Source: Ruminococcaceae bacterium UBA7075 (lineage in GTDB: Bacteria; Bacillota; Clostridia; Oscillospirales; Acutalibacteraceae). Taken from it: a DNA stretch of 17,717 nt. Below are positions 6,349 to 15,076 of this stretch, piece after piece. The stretch spans positions 1 through 17,717 of the forward strand of contig DKZL01000003.1 of the NCBI GenBank assembly GCA_002493635.1. The letters are read 5' to 3'. Every line of letters starts with the position of its first letter. The first letter of the stretch is position 1. The position numbers and the translations under genes are program-made. The notes beneath the pieces are model-generated. The model did not search any database. It was not told the DNA's origin and saw only the letters and a program-made list of their open reading frames with translations.

Positions 6349-9300
6349 TTAATATGTGCTCCAAGTTCCTCCGCCTTTATCCCCTGTGTTATCTTGTACA
6401 GTATAGCAATTAGTTACGTCAGTAGGAATATCAAGGTCTATAGTCTGATTCCATTTATTACCCCAATTATTCGCTGTTGTTGATCCATTCATACGACAGA
6501 AGATTACATATTTCCAATCGCCTTCAGGAATAACTACTTCATAGCAACCGTTATCTACCTGTGTCATAGAAACCCACTTTGCCGTGTCTCCACTCTTGTT
6601 ACTATCCATGAAATATGCTGCAAACCTTGGGTCGTGACCATCACGTTGCTGATTCCAAATACTGTTAGGCTTTAGATACAACTTAATTGATGCACTCTCA
6701 ACAAACTTAGCATAATATGTAACACCGTCATGCGGAACAATTTTCAGCTTTCCATCTGTTACATCAGACTCATCTACGGGAGCTGTGCAAGATTCATCAG
6801 TAAACCAACCGGCAAACTTGTAGCCGTTAGCAGGCTGAGGTGTTGCATAGAAATAATCACCACGCTGTCTTGAAAGTCTTTTTACTGCATCATATGTATT
6901 GAAGCCAACCTTAATTGTTCCACCGGCGAATCCATTAGGCTGTCTTTCGTTGCTTGCATTAAATGTTGCAGCGTCAATACCTACGCTTATCGGATCAAAC
7001 GCATCCATTACTTCGTTCGAGCCTTTTGTTTTATCAAAGAAATAGGTATTGCCAAAAGTACCTTTCAATCCATCGTCGGAACCAGGATATTGACTGCCAT
7101 TATTTTTATTGTTTATAATTACATTGAAAGCTCCGCTTAAATTTTCAGAATCATCGAAATAAACGCAATAACCTGTTTCTTCATCGGTTGTTATTGTACC
7201 ATCAACATCAGGACTTATCAATGTACCCGGCCAATCACCGGTAATTTTGGTATTTCCCTGATACAAATAAGCTGCATAAGCATCATATCTATCTTCTTCA
7301 GCAAAAGAGTCGGTAAAGTATATTGTTGTGCGCTTGGTGAATCTTGCGTAGTATGTTATGTTATCGGCAATTCCGTTTTTGGTTGTGTACTCAGCTTTAT
7401 CGCTTATGAAAATACCTTTGCTGTCATACCAACCGATAAATTTGTAGCCGGAATCAGGTTTTGCGGTTGCTTTAAATGTTACTTCACTGCCGTGAGTTAC
7501 ATTAGTCATTTCGGCAGTCTTGCCTGATGCGGTTGAATTAGCACCTACAGTAATTTGAACTGTTCCGACTTCATCGGATGCTTCGGGTCCGGTACCTTTT
7601 ACCGCAACTGCCTTTACAATGTATTTCTTGAGCTCAAACTTTGCATAGAGTATCTTGTGATCAAAATTTTTGTCAACCTCAAATTCTAATTTATCGCTTA
7701 CAAAATGTACACAAGCTTCATCGCTGTACCAACCCTTAAATTCATAGCCCTCAGCACTGTTAGGGTTTGCCATAAATTTAACCTTATCAGTAAATTTTAC
7801 TGTAGTTTCTGCATAATTTTTATAAGAAGTATCAGTCTCATTACTAAACCTTACGCCGCCATTCTCTTTTGCATAAGCCTTAAGAGTAAATGTATTTACC
7901 TTGAAAGACGCACGATAATTAATAGGTTTATTCAGACTTGTAATATTAATTTCAGGAGTTGTAATATGATTACCGTCATCATCTGTTATCTTATTATTAT
8001 TCGTATCATACCAACCCTCGAACGCATAATTATCATTCGCCGTGATAGCTTTAAGTAAAACCGGATCGCCGTCCTTTACTGGTGCGCTCACCTTTGCACC
8101 GGAAGTACCGTCGTTAATCTGAACCTTGCCGCCGGCTCCGCTTTCTGTATCATCAGTATAAGAAGTAAGCTGGACATTGTACTGGAATTTTGCGTAAAAT
8201 ATATACTCATCTGTAGTTGAATCAGCTATTAAATTAAAAGAACTGCCTCTACCCACTTCTGCCTTTTCAGTACAAGCCTCATCTTTATACCAGCCTTCAA
8301 AGGCATAGTCAGCCTTAGGAGAGGCGGTTACTGTTACTGTAGTACCCTTTGTAACCTTTACCTGTTGAGCTCCGACAGCACCGCCACTGACAGAAACTGA
8401 ACCTCTGTTACTGTGCGATTCATAAACAGCGACCTTAACTACAGCCGGCGGAAGCCAGTATCCTGTACTTGATGATGTAACACAATATGTTGAAATATCT
8501 TCATCAATATCTCTGTTTGAAGCGTTTATGTTATAGCCTTTAAAGCTGAATGTCAAATTTCTTGACGCTTCGTCTTGCGGAATAAATGCACGCCAAAAAT
8601 CTTTGTTGTAATTCATTTCAACAGAAATATTATTGGAATTTTTCATTGTTACTTTTGTAATGTTCAAGGCTTCTGCCGATGACGGGGTTGGCAGAACATT
8701 CTGATCCTCACCCAACAGCCGAATCTCGGAAAGATAGCCCCAAGTACCGTATACCAATTTGGTATCCTGCAACCTTGCACCGTAGGCAGAATAAGTCGGA
8801 TTAACACCATGACCTCTGCTATCAGCAAACTTAGTTTTCCAATAATTAAGATGATTGATCTGCGGATCTGTAACAGAGGGATATGTACGATAAAAATACA
8901 TATCGCCGTTTTCATCGCCCAATTGGTCAGCAGGTAAAGACACTGTCCATTCAGGTGGTTGGTTCTCAGCAACAGTAGTAGATGGCTTCATTTTAAAGTT
9001 TTTATTCGCCGCAGTTCTTACCCACATTTCTGCATTATCGTTGCCTATCCATTGCCAAGTATTCTCATTTTGCGATGTTGTTGAGTTAAAACGGGAGGTT
9101 TTATCAACAAAAGTAATCTGAGTCATCTTTGTAGCTGTAACAATCTGGAAATCCTGAGATGAAATTGTTTTACCCGAATAATCATATACATTACTAAAAT
9201 TCTGAAGCCACATTGTTATGGTGACTGTCTTCGTTTCGTCTGCACCAACAGAAAACAAGATATGATTCGGGTTAGTGGATTTGTTATCTATGAAATCCTT

Positions 9301-9948
9301 GAACGCACAGATAGATGATTCTTGAACAGTAGTACCGTTAGGGTCAGCTACTACTTTTTCATTTACTTCTTTATAAGAATAAATTCTTGTGGATTCTGCA
9401 TTGCCGTTGCTGTCAGCAACAGAAATTGCAAGTCTGATGTCATTTTTATCAGTTATCTCCACATTATCAGCCTTAAACGTAGGAACTTTACTGAAAAAGA
9501 AATTCTGATTATTACCCTTGGCTTTTACTTTAAATGAAAAACTGATATAGTTAGTATTTTTGTCATTAATAGTGCCTTTTCTGAACGCTTGTGCATAGTT
9601 TCCTACGCTTGCAACCCTTGGAAAGAAGAAGTTGAGACCATCCGCACTTGAAGCAGCTGAAAGATGAGCATTGCCCGAAGCACGAAAATAATCTGAAAGG
9701 TTTATCGGCTTATTATAATTTGAACCAACTTCAGCAACTTCAGCGTCAGTATATGTATAGGTATCAATTTGAGCAATTTTGCCTTCGTTTGAAATTTTAA
9801 TAGATGAAATTGTTTCTACCCACGAAAAAGTTGAAACAGCTATTATCATTATAATCTCAACGAGCGCCACAATTGACAACAAAAAGCCGTATTTTGAATG
9901 ACTGCTTCGGTTGATTGAATTTTTAATTTTGCAGAGCTTTTCTTTCAT
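6349..9948 (-). CDS. Large multidomain surface protein: TasA-like N-terminus, InlB/Flg_new repeats, starch-binding-like modules
   Basis: This 1199-residue protein has an N-terminal helix at about 20-38 and a STFSW motif at 39-43. Residues ~60-275 carry the shared module (DGLNFFFP, NTNYISFSF, DIRLAISV, TITMWLQ). Residues ~276-410 match a second module also in the 578-residue protein (NTWQW, AEMWV, MYFYRTY, YGTWGYLSE). Five InlB_B/Flg_new-type repeats with a GWY/GWF core follow at about 504-588, 592-682, 687-771, 777-871 and 1008-1082. Between repeats 4 and 5, residues ~874-986 resemble a CBM26-type starch-binding module (IYFTDS, WPGT, QYPGS). The end (~1086-1199: KLYLKPNS, RFAAYF, CRMNGS, NKWNQT) resembles another carbohydrate-binding-like module frequent in Ruminococcus. 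The ATG has GGAGG 7 nt upstream. Module names are from recognition, not a search. Confidence 0.8.
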   Translation of the reverse strand: MKEKLCKIKNSINRSSHSKYGFLLSIVALVEIIMIIAVSTFSWVETISSIKISNEGKIAQIDTYTYTDAEVAEVGSNYNKPINLSDYFRASGNAHLSAASSADGLNFFFPRVASVGNYAQAFRKGTINDKNTNYISFSFKVKAKGNNQNFFFSKVPTFKADNVEITDKNDIRLAISVADSNGNAESTRIYSYKEVNEKVVADPNGTTVQESSICAFKDFIDNKSTNPNHILFSVGADETKTVTITMWLQNFSNVYDYSGKTISSQDFQIVTATKMTQITFVDKTSRFNSTTSQNENTWQWIGNDNAEMWVRTAANKNFKMKPSTTVAENQPPEWTVSLPADQLGDENGDMYFYRTYPSVTDPQINHLNYWKTKFADSRGHGVNPTYSAYGARLQDTKLVYGTWGYLSEIRLLGEDQNVLPTPSSAEALNITKVTMKNSNNISVEMNYNKDFWRAFIPQDEASRNLTFSFKGYNINASNRDIDEDISTYCVTSSSTGYWLPPAVVKVAVYESHSNRGSVSVSGGAVGAQQVKVTKGTTVTVTASPKADYAFEGWYKDEACTEKAEVGRGSSFNLIADSTTDEYIFYAKFQYNVQLTSYTDDTESGAGGKVQINDGTSGAKVSAPVKDGDPVLLKAITANDNYAFEGWYDTNNNKITDDDGNHITTPEINITSLNKPINYRASFKVNTFTLKAYAKENGGVRFSNETDTSYKNYAETTVKFTDKVKFMANPNSAEGYEFKGWYSDEACVHFVSDKLEFEVDKNFDHKILYAKFELKKYIVKAVAVKGTGPEASDEVGTVQITVGANSTASGKTAEMTNVTHGSEVTFKATAKPDSGYKFIGWYDSKGIFISDKAEYTTKNGIADNITYYARFTKRTTIYFTDSFAEEDRYDAYAAYLYQGNTKITGDWPGTLISPDVDGTITTDEETGYCVYFDDSENLSGAFNVIINNKNNGSQYPGSDDGLKGTFGNTYFFDKTKGSNEVMDAFDPISVGIDAATFNASNERQPNGFAGGTIKVGFNTYDAVKRLSRQRGDYFYATPQPANGYKFAGWFTDESCTAPVDESDVTDGKLKIVPHDGVTYYAKFVESASIKLYLKPNSIWNQQRDGHDPRFAAYFMDSNKSGDTAKWVSMTQVDNGCYEVVIPEGDWKYVIFCRMNGSTTANNWGNKWNQTIDLDIPTDVTNCYTVQDNTGDKGGGTWSTY

Positions 9949-9995
9949 TGCGGCACCTCCTTTTCCAATTATGCATTAGTTTCATATAGAAAATA

Positions 9996-11732
9996 CTAAT
10001 TTTGAAGTACTAATTTACCGCCTTCAAGCAGCTTATAGTTATACTGTTTGTCGACTACCGGAGTTATCTGGTCCTGAATCATCTGAGTTTCAACTTCATT
10101 GATGGAATTTTTAAACTCAAATCCCACTATTTTTTTATTAGGAACAACTACCTTACTTACTTCGTAATAAAAATTACCGGTTGACGGCAAACTCATTTTA
10201 TAATCACCTTCAAACACAACATATACATCATATTGTTTTTCGCGTATTTTTGTCCGCCAATCCTCATTTCTTACTTCAAGTGAAATACCGTTGATTTTAA
10301 CCTTATCACCCTCAGGTAATACAGGCTGGGTGGTTGTCGGTTCAACTACTTCACCGCCGCCCCCGGTATAGTTCCAATAACCAACGCAGGGAGAAAGTCT
10401 AAATTCGTCTTTCTTATCATTAGTCTCACTAACATAACCGTAACCATTACCGCGTTTTGCAGTGTACATAGTGTATGTCGTTCCGTCAGCGCTTCTGCTG
10501 GGTTCGAGAGGTTGTTTAAATATTCCAGTTGAAGCTATCCACTCTTTAACCTTATTACTTGTTTGTTCATTTACATTCGCATTAGTGTGCCAAGCATTGA
10601 AAATAGTGTCTTCTGACTGGCTGTATCTGTAGAACGAAATGTTGGTCACTACATTTTTAGGAATCGGTGCAACCCACATATGAGCTTGCTTTTTGTCCAT
10701 TATAACAGATTTAATTGCCTTAGTGTTCGGATCTGTATAACTCATAAGAACTAAACAAGGTTGTCCATTATCATCTGCTTTGTCAACCCACTGACCGAGA
10801 CCATCATCATCATCATTTAAGGTCTGATCATTAAAGTATACATATTCCATCTCAGACCAGTTACTTTCAAGCTCAACATCGACTGAGATTTTCTTTCCGG
10901 CATATTTTTCCCAGTTATTTCCCGTACCTTCAAGCCAAACCACCATTGTGGCTTTAACTGTTCTTGAATCGTTCAATGTATAAATCGGTTCGCCGGTAAC
11001 ATAGTTAAAATAATATTTTGAAAACGCAGTTGCAGTTGATACTGCTGTTAATGCGTTGCCGGAATCATCTGCAAAATTAACTGCGTTATAATCTTTTGCG
11101 TGCTGGGTTACAATTGCAGTGGGGTCAAAAACAACAGGTTTTTCACTGCTGTCGGTTATGAAAGCAATGCGAACAGGGCACTCGGGTTTTCTGACTTGTT
11201 GAATAGGCTTGCCGTCAGGCTGATTATTCTCAGTCTTGATTTCAGGTGCACCGTCAAAGGTTATCGCCTCAGCGCCTTCACCTATAACGATTTTATAGTT
11301 TTTTATATATACCTTAGTATTTTTTTCTCCGCTCAGGGTAAAGTCCTTATAGGCATACTTTTTATTCTTGTCGCCTACATTACCCTCACGGAACTTCATT
11401 AATTCTGTTGTACTTGAGAAAGTTCCTGTTGCAGGAAGGAAAAAGTTTCTTCCGTCAACACTTGAAGCTTCTGCAAGTGAGAAGTCTTCAAACTTAATAT
11501 GATTTGTTAAATCCTCGCCGTCATTTACACGCAAGCCTGTTGAGGAATCAAATTTTAAATTAGTTGAGTCAATTTTTGCCGTATCATGGACTGTAAACCA
11601 TGAAACAGTACCTGTGATGAATATTAAAATTGCAAGAAAAAGCGATGCGTATGACAACGGCAGGCTTTTTCTGCGGGTTATTCTGTTGCTGTACAATGAA
11701 GCATATTTGCCTGCAAGCTTTTTGAAATTCAC
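9996..11732 (-). CDS. Putative SipW-processed surface protein, two shared modules
   Basis: I prefer a GTG start at 11732 (578 residues, reading (V/M)NFKKLAGKY). AGAGGAG lies 8 nt before it, whereas the ATG at 11750 has no such site and would include that AGGAG in the coding region. A hydrophobic helix (~28-40) ends in GTVSWFT (41-47). The shared module at about 60-290 shows VDGRNFFLP, CPVRIAF and TMVVWLEG. The second module at about 297-440 shows YVYFNDQT with an Asp run, GQWVD, AHMWVAPIPK, SFYRYS and GYGYVSE, parallel to the 1199-residue neighbour. After a GGGG/PTTTQP linker (~457-475) comes an unrecognised domain of ~100 residues. No wall-sorting signal is seen. It starts 21 nt after the preceding surface gene, so they are in one operon. 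Confidence 0.8.
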   Translation of the reverse strand: MNFKKLAGKYASLYSNRITRRKSLPLSYASLFLAILIFITGTVSWFTVHDTAKIDSTNLKFDSSTGLRVNDGEDLTNHIKFEDFSLAEASSVDGRNFFLPATGTFSSTTELMKFREGNVGDKNKKYAYKDFTLSGEKNTKVYIKNYKIVIGEGAEAITFDGAPEIKTENNQPDGKPIQQVRKPECPVRIAFITDSSEKPVVFDPTAIVTQHAKDYNAVNFADDSGNALTAVSTATAFSKYYFNYVTGEPIYTLNDSRTVKATMVVWLEGTGNNWEKYAGKKISVDVELESNWSEMEYVYFNDQTLNDDDDGLGQWVDKADDNGQPCLVLMSYTDPNTKAIKSVIMDKKQAHMWVAPIPKNVVTNISFYRYSQSEDTIFNAWHTNANVNEQTSNKVKEWIASTGIFKQPLEPSRSADGTTYTMYTAKRGNGYGYVSETNDKKDEFRLSPCVGYWNYTGGGGEVVEPTTTQPVLPEGDKVKINGISLEVRNEDWRTKIREKQYDVYVVFEGDYKMSLPSTGNFYYEVSKVVVPNKKIVGFEFKNSINEVETQMIQDQITPVVDKQYNYKLLEGGKLVLQN

Positions 11733-11752
11733 ACGCTTTTCTCCTCTCATAA

Positions 11753-12754
11753 TTATTTAATTGATAAATCCAAATTCACTTTGAACTCACCGTCTACAAG
11801 CGCAAGTCTTGCCTCGTCATCCTCGCCCTCAATCCATATATTTACTGTTACATGGTTGCAATAATATTGGACATTATTTTTGCCCTTTTCATCTGTAAAA
11901 ATTTTTGAAGTCGACAAAGAAGTAATTTGATTTTTTGTTCCAAGAACATATTCATCGTTTACTTTTGTTGATGTTGTTACTTCTGGCGGACTCATAACAG
12001 TTTCTTGATGGTTAGTCTGAACACCACCCTCAGCAACGGTAACTTTCCAATAACGGTGCGTATTACTTGTATTATCAGTAGTTACTTGAAATGTGCCATT
12101 GTAATTAGTCAACAGTAAGTCAGATCTGGGAATCCAAAGAAGCTTTCTATCGGGAGTAGCAGTACTATAATCGACAACAGAAAGCCTTGTTGCACCTACA
12201 ATGCAATCCCTGGAAAAATCGCCGAGACTGCTTTTGTTTTCAGCGTGTTCGCCAATCAACTTTTGAGCAACTGTGGAAACTTTTGAAGTACCTTCAAGAA
12301 AAACTGTCTGCTCTGACTTAGAACGCACGTAAAGATCAAAGCTGATGTAGCTCTTGTTGATTATATCACTTTCACCTTCCCACTGCTGTGAAGTGTCAGG
12401 CATTGCTGTACCGCCAAGCTGCTTAAGAACCGGTTTATAAAAACTTATACCGTCACTTGTTACTTCAGAAAGGGACAAATCCTTCAAGAAATCCTGTTCA
12501 CCCAAAGTTATTTTGCCCTCGTGAAAGTCCTCGTGATGTAGAGTATCTATGCTTGTACCCTTTTCAACAACTGCAATTTCAATACCGTCAGGGGCCTTAC
12601 ATTCAACGGATATTCCGTTCGCATCTGCCGAAGTTTTGTTTGTAAACCAGGCAAGCACGCCGGTGAGAGCAACGATAACCGCCACCAGCATAACTATTAA
12701 GTTTTTGGCAATCATTCTGCCTATTTTTCTTTTAGTCACTTGTGTGTCGTTCAT
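11753..12754 (-). CDS. Putative SipW-processed surface protein, TasA-like
   Basis: This 333-residue protein has a basic N-terminus, a helix at about 17-31 and the motif TGVLAWFTNKTSA (31-43), close to the A-x-F-T/D motif of TasA/camelysin signal peptides. The mature part consists of only the shared module: DGISFYKP near 101, a SYISFDLYV strand, GATRLSVVD and a C-terminal VNIWIEGEDDE (304-314) ending in alternating hydrophobic residues. It is the minimal member of the local family and could be the main fibre subunit, but that is inferred. The ATG has GAGAGG 6 nt upstream. It lies 35 nt after the coiled-coil gene and 21 nt before the next surface gene. No anchor motif is present. Confidence 0.8.
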   Translation of the reverse strand: MNDTQVTKRKIGRMIAKNLIVMLVAVIVALTGVLAWFTNKTSADANGISVECKAPDGIEIAVVEKGTSIDTLHHEDFHEGKITLGEQDFLKDLSLSEVTSDGISFYKPVLKQLGGTAMPDTSQQWEGESDIINKSYISFDLYVRSKSEQTVFLEGTSKVSTVAQKLIGEHAENKSSLGDFSRDCIVGATRLSVVDYSTATPDRKLLWIPRSDLLLTNYNGTFQVTTDNTSNTHRYWKVTVAEGGVQTNHQETVMSPPEVTTSTKVNDEYVLGTKNQITSLSTSKIFTDEKGKNNVQYYCNHVTVNIWIEGEDDEARLALVDGEFKVNLDLSIK

Positions 12755-12789
12755 TTGCTGCCTCTCACAATTAAACAGTGTTTACATTA

Positions 12790-14964
12790 TTACATTATAT
12801 CATCAAGCTCTTCGGGAGTAAATAGCTTTTTCTTAGCTTTTAGCTTGATTGCACGGATTTCTGCCTTTGCGTTTTGCTTTGCAAGATTAACCTCTTCTTT
12901 TGCACGGCGCTTTTGCTCTGCCAGCTCTTTGGTTTGCTGAGATTTTAGCTCTTTAACCTTTGCATTGTAACGCTTTTCAGCAGCTTTAAGAGCTTCTTCA
13001 ACTCTCTTGTCAACCGACTTCTGAACCTTGCGAATCTGTGAAGCGTGTCTTGCGTCAGCAGCCGCAGTAGCATCAGCATTTGACTGCTTAATCTTTTCAA
13101 TATGCTTTTCAAACTCATTTTGCTTTTCAGCAAGCATAGCAATATGCTTTTGCTCTGCCTTGCCGGTTTGCTCAGCAAATTCTGCGTTCAGCTTTGCAAC
13201 CTCAGCGGTGTGCTTAGCCTCAGCACTGTCAATCTTATTCTGAAGTTTATTAACCTCAGTTTTATGAGCTTCCTGAGCAATTCGTGTTTTCTCTGCAAAA
13301 TCAGCTTTGAGATTTTCTTCTCTCTGTTTAGCCTGCTCACGCTCTGTTTGCAGGGTAATATTCAACTGATTTTTTTCATCAGTTATCTTTTGAATTGTAG
13401 CAGCATCCTCTGCGATTTTATTCTCGCATTTCTTAATATAACTATTGAGTTCTGTAATCTTAGCGCGCTGTTCGGAGATAACTGCTTCAAGTTGAGCAAT
13501 TTTATTCTTTTGCTCTTCTATAAGCTGCTCCTGTTCGGCAACTTTCGCCTTAAGCTGAACATTTTCTTCTGTAAGCTTAGCAACTTGTGCATTTAATGCA
13601 TCGATTTCTGCAGTTTGCTTTTCAATAATTGCATTAAGTTCTTGAATATGAGCTTCAAGTTCAGCAACCTTTGCTTTAAGCTGTTCGTTTTCTTCGGTGA
13701 GCTGCTTTATCTTGTTCTCAGCCTCAAGCAGCTTAAGCTTTGTCTGCTTTAATTCTTCTTTAAGCTCATTAATTTCATCCTCAAGCATCGAAATTTTGCC
13801 CTTAAGGGTCAGAATTTGCTGCTCTTTTTGCTCAAGAATGTTTTTAAGATTTTTTATCTCATTAGTAAGTTCAAGGATTTTCTTTTCACGCTCGCGGATT
13901 TCCTTTAAGCGGATTTCCATTTCTTCCTTGCGGATAGCATCAAGCTTTGCTTGCCAAACCTGTTCTTTAATTTTTTCGGGTTTAGCCGCTTCTTCGGCAA
14001 GGCGGGCATTTTCTTCCTCATATTTTGTGTCGAGCATTTTACGCAGGGCTGGGTTTGTCGCCATTGTAAGCATAAAATGCTGAAAGTTCATAGAAATGTA
14101 AACATCCTGCTTGACCGAACTGGAAACAGAACCGTCATACTCTTCATGAACAAGCTCGAAACCGTCCTTTTTGTAGCTTTCAAGGAAGTTCCAAAGCTCC
14201 ATAGCTTTTTTGAAGTTAGGATTTTTCTTGAGAAGGTTCGTCTGAGTAATCGGCGGACGAACCTGAGGTTCCTTGGCGATTTCTTTCATAAGAGGTGTAG
14301 CTAAAAACTCATTAAGAGTGGTTCTGATTCGACGAATACGGTCAAAATCAGACAGCGTTGAAAGATCCAATACGTCAAGATCATCAGCAAGTGTTTCGTG
14401 AACTTCGTTTACAAAATTTACTGATATGTCAACCTGCTGCTGATCAAGCTCCAAATGACGCAATACCTGCATCTTCTGATTGGAGTCATTCGGAACGTCT
14501 TTCATTTTGGAGTACTTGTCATCAACAAAATGAAGTGCCTTGTGGATAAGTGTCATCAGCACACGGTTTTCATAGATAGCAAAGCTTTCTTCTCGCTCGG
14601 TTGTGAGAATTTTGTTTGGCGTTACCATTCCGTCTTCTACTTTAGCAATAAAATTTGTGTGCTGAGAAAGATGCTTTACCGAGTCGGGACCTACCTTTTT
14701 AGCAAGCTCAATTCTGACAACATTCTCGATTTGCTTAATAAAACGGCGCTGCTCATCAATAGCCTTCTGGATATAAGGAAGAGCCTCTTCAATGGCAACA
14801 ACCCAGTCCATATCAATTACTTTTTCGCTTGTGTTACCAATAAGGGTATCATCGCCCTTGTCGCCATCCTTAAGCTTTTCATTTATATAATTGTATGTAA
14901 AATCATTTTTCAGAAGCTCCTGCATATACATATAAGCTCTGTAATATTTGCCAAAATCTGCCAT
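12790..14964 (-). CDS. DUF2357-like protein with a ~400-residue coiled coil
   Basis: The 724-residue protein has two parts. Residues ~1-310 are globular and resemble DUF2357, the domain found in McrC-like partners of McrB ATPases: PNKILTTEREE at 116-126, YENRVLMTLI at 131-140, the RIRRIRTTLNEF segment at 209-220 and KNPNFKKAMELWNFLE at 247-262. Residues ~311-715 are almost continuous heptad coiled coil, with a 42-residue duplication (LTEENxQLKAKVAE at 422 and 464) and a very basic end before the tail LFTPEELDDIM. No transmembrane helix, Walker motif or PD-(D/E)xK nuclease is visible, so this is not a standard McrC. The ATG has AAGGAG 10 nt upstream. It follows the AAA+ gene and precedes the surface genes, suggesting a joint machine. 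The DUF2357 call is by eye. Confidence 0.65.
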   Translation of the reverse strand: MADFGKYYRAYMYMQELLKNDFTYNYINEKLKDGDKGDDTLIGNTSEKVIDMDWVVAIEEALPYIQKAIDEQRRFIKQIENVVRIELAKKVGPDSVKHLSQHTNFIAKVEDGMVTPNKILTTEREESFAIYENRVLMTLIHKALHFVDDKYSKMKDVPNDSNQKMQVLRHLELDQQQVDISVNFVNEVHETLADDLDVLDLSTLSDFDRIRRIRTTLNEFLATPLMKEIAKEPQVRPPITQTNLLKKNPNFKKAMELWNFLESYKKDGFELVHEEYDGSVSSSVKQDVYISMNFQHFMLTMATNPALRKMLDTKYEEENARLAEEAAKPEKIKEQVWQAKLDAIRKEEMEIRLKEIREREKKILELTNEIKNLKNILEQKEQQILTLKGKISMLEDEINELKEELKQTKLKLLEAENKIKQLTEENEQLKAKVAELEAHIQELNAIIEKQTAEIDALNAQVAKLTEENVQLKAKVAEQEQLIEEQKNKIAQLEAVISEQRAKITELNSYIKKCENKIAEDAATIQKITDEKNQLNITLQTEREQAKQREENLKADFAEKTRIAQEAHKTEVNKLQNKIDSAEAKHTAEVAKLNAEFAEQTGKAEQKHIAMLAEKQNEFEKHIEKIKQSNADATAAADARHASQIRKVQKSVDKRVEEALKAAEKRYNAKVKELKSQQTKELAEQKRRAKEEVNLAKQNAKAEIRAIKLKAKKKLFTPEELDDIM

Positions 14965-15041
14965 TAGATTTGCGCTCCTTACTAAATTTTAACAACATCT
15001 GTCAATTATCAGCAATATTGTCAAAACATAAATTATCAACA

Positions 15042-15066
15042 TAAGGGCGAACGCGGTTCGCCCTTA
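15042..15066. repeat. Perfect palindromic hairpin between the ATPase and coiled-coil genes
   Basis: Arms TAAGGGCGAAC and GTTCGCCCTTA (11 bp) flank a GCG loop. There is no T-tract, so it may be an RNA-stability hairpin or a REP-type repeat, a kind frequent in Clostridia. It lies 11 nt after the ATPase stop codon and about 75 nt before the next start. It could tune the ratio of the two proteins. Confidence 0.6.
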
Positions 15067-15076
15067 CAGCACCAAG

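Noticed and set aside
6349..9948. CRISPR or tandem DNA repeat inside the large surface gene
   Set aside because: The repetition is at protein level (GWY/GWF-core repeats of 75-95 residues with low identity). There are no short identical DNA repeats with regular spacers.
13028..14083. Plus-strand open frames opposite the coiled-coil gene
   Set aside because: They are Ser/Phe/Cys/Leu-rich mirror translations of Glu/Lys/Ala-rich coiled-coil codons and have no ribosome binding sites.
12790..14964. SMC or other chromosome-structure ATPase
   Set aside because: The long coiled coil is suggestive, but there is no Walker A, Walker B or ABC signature at either end and no hinge domain.
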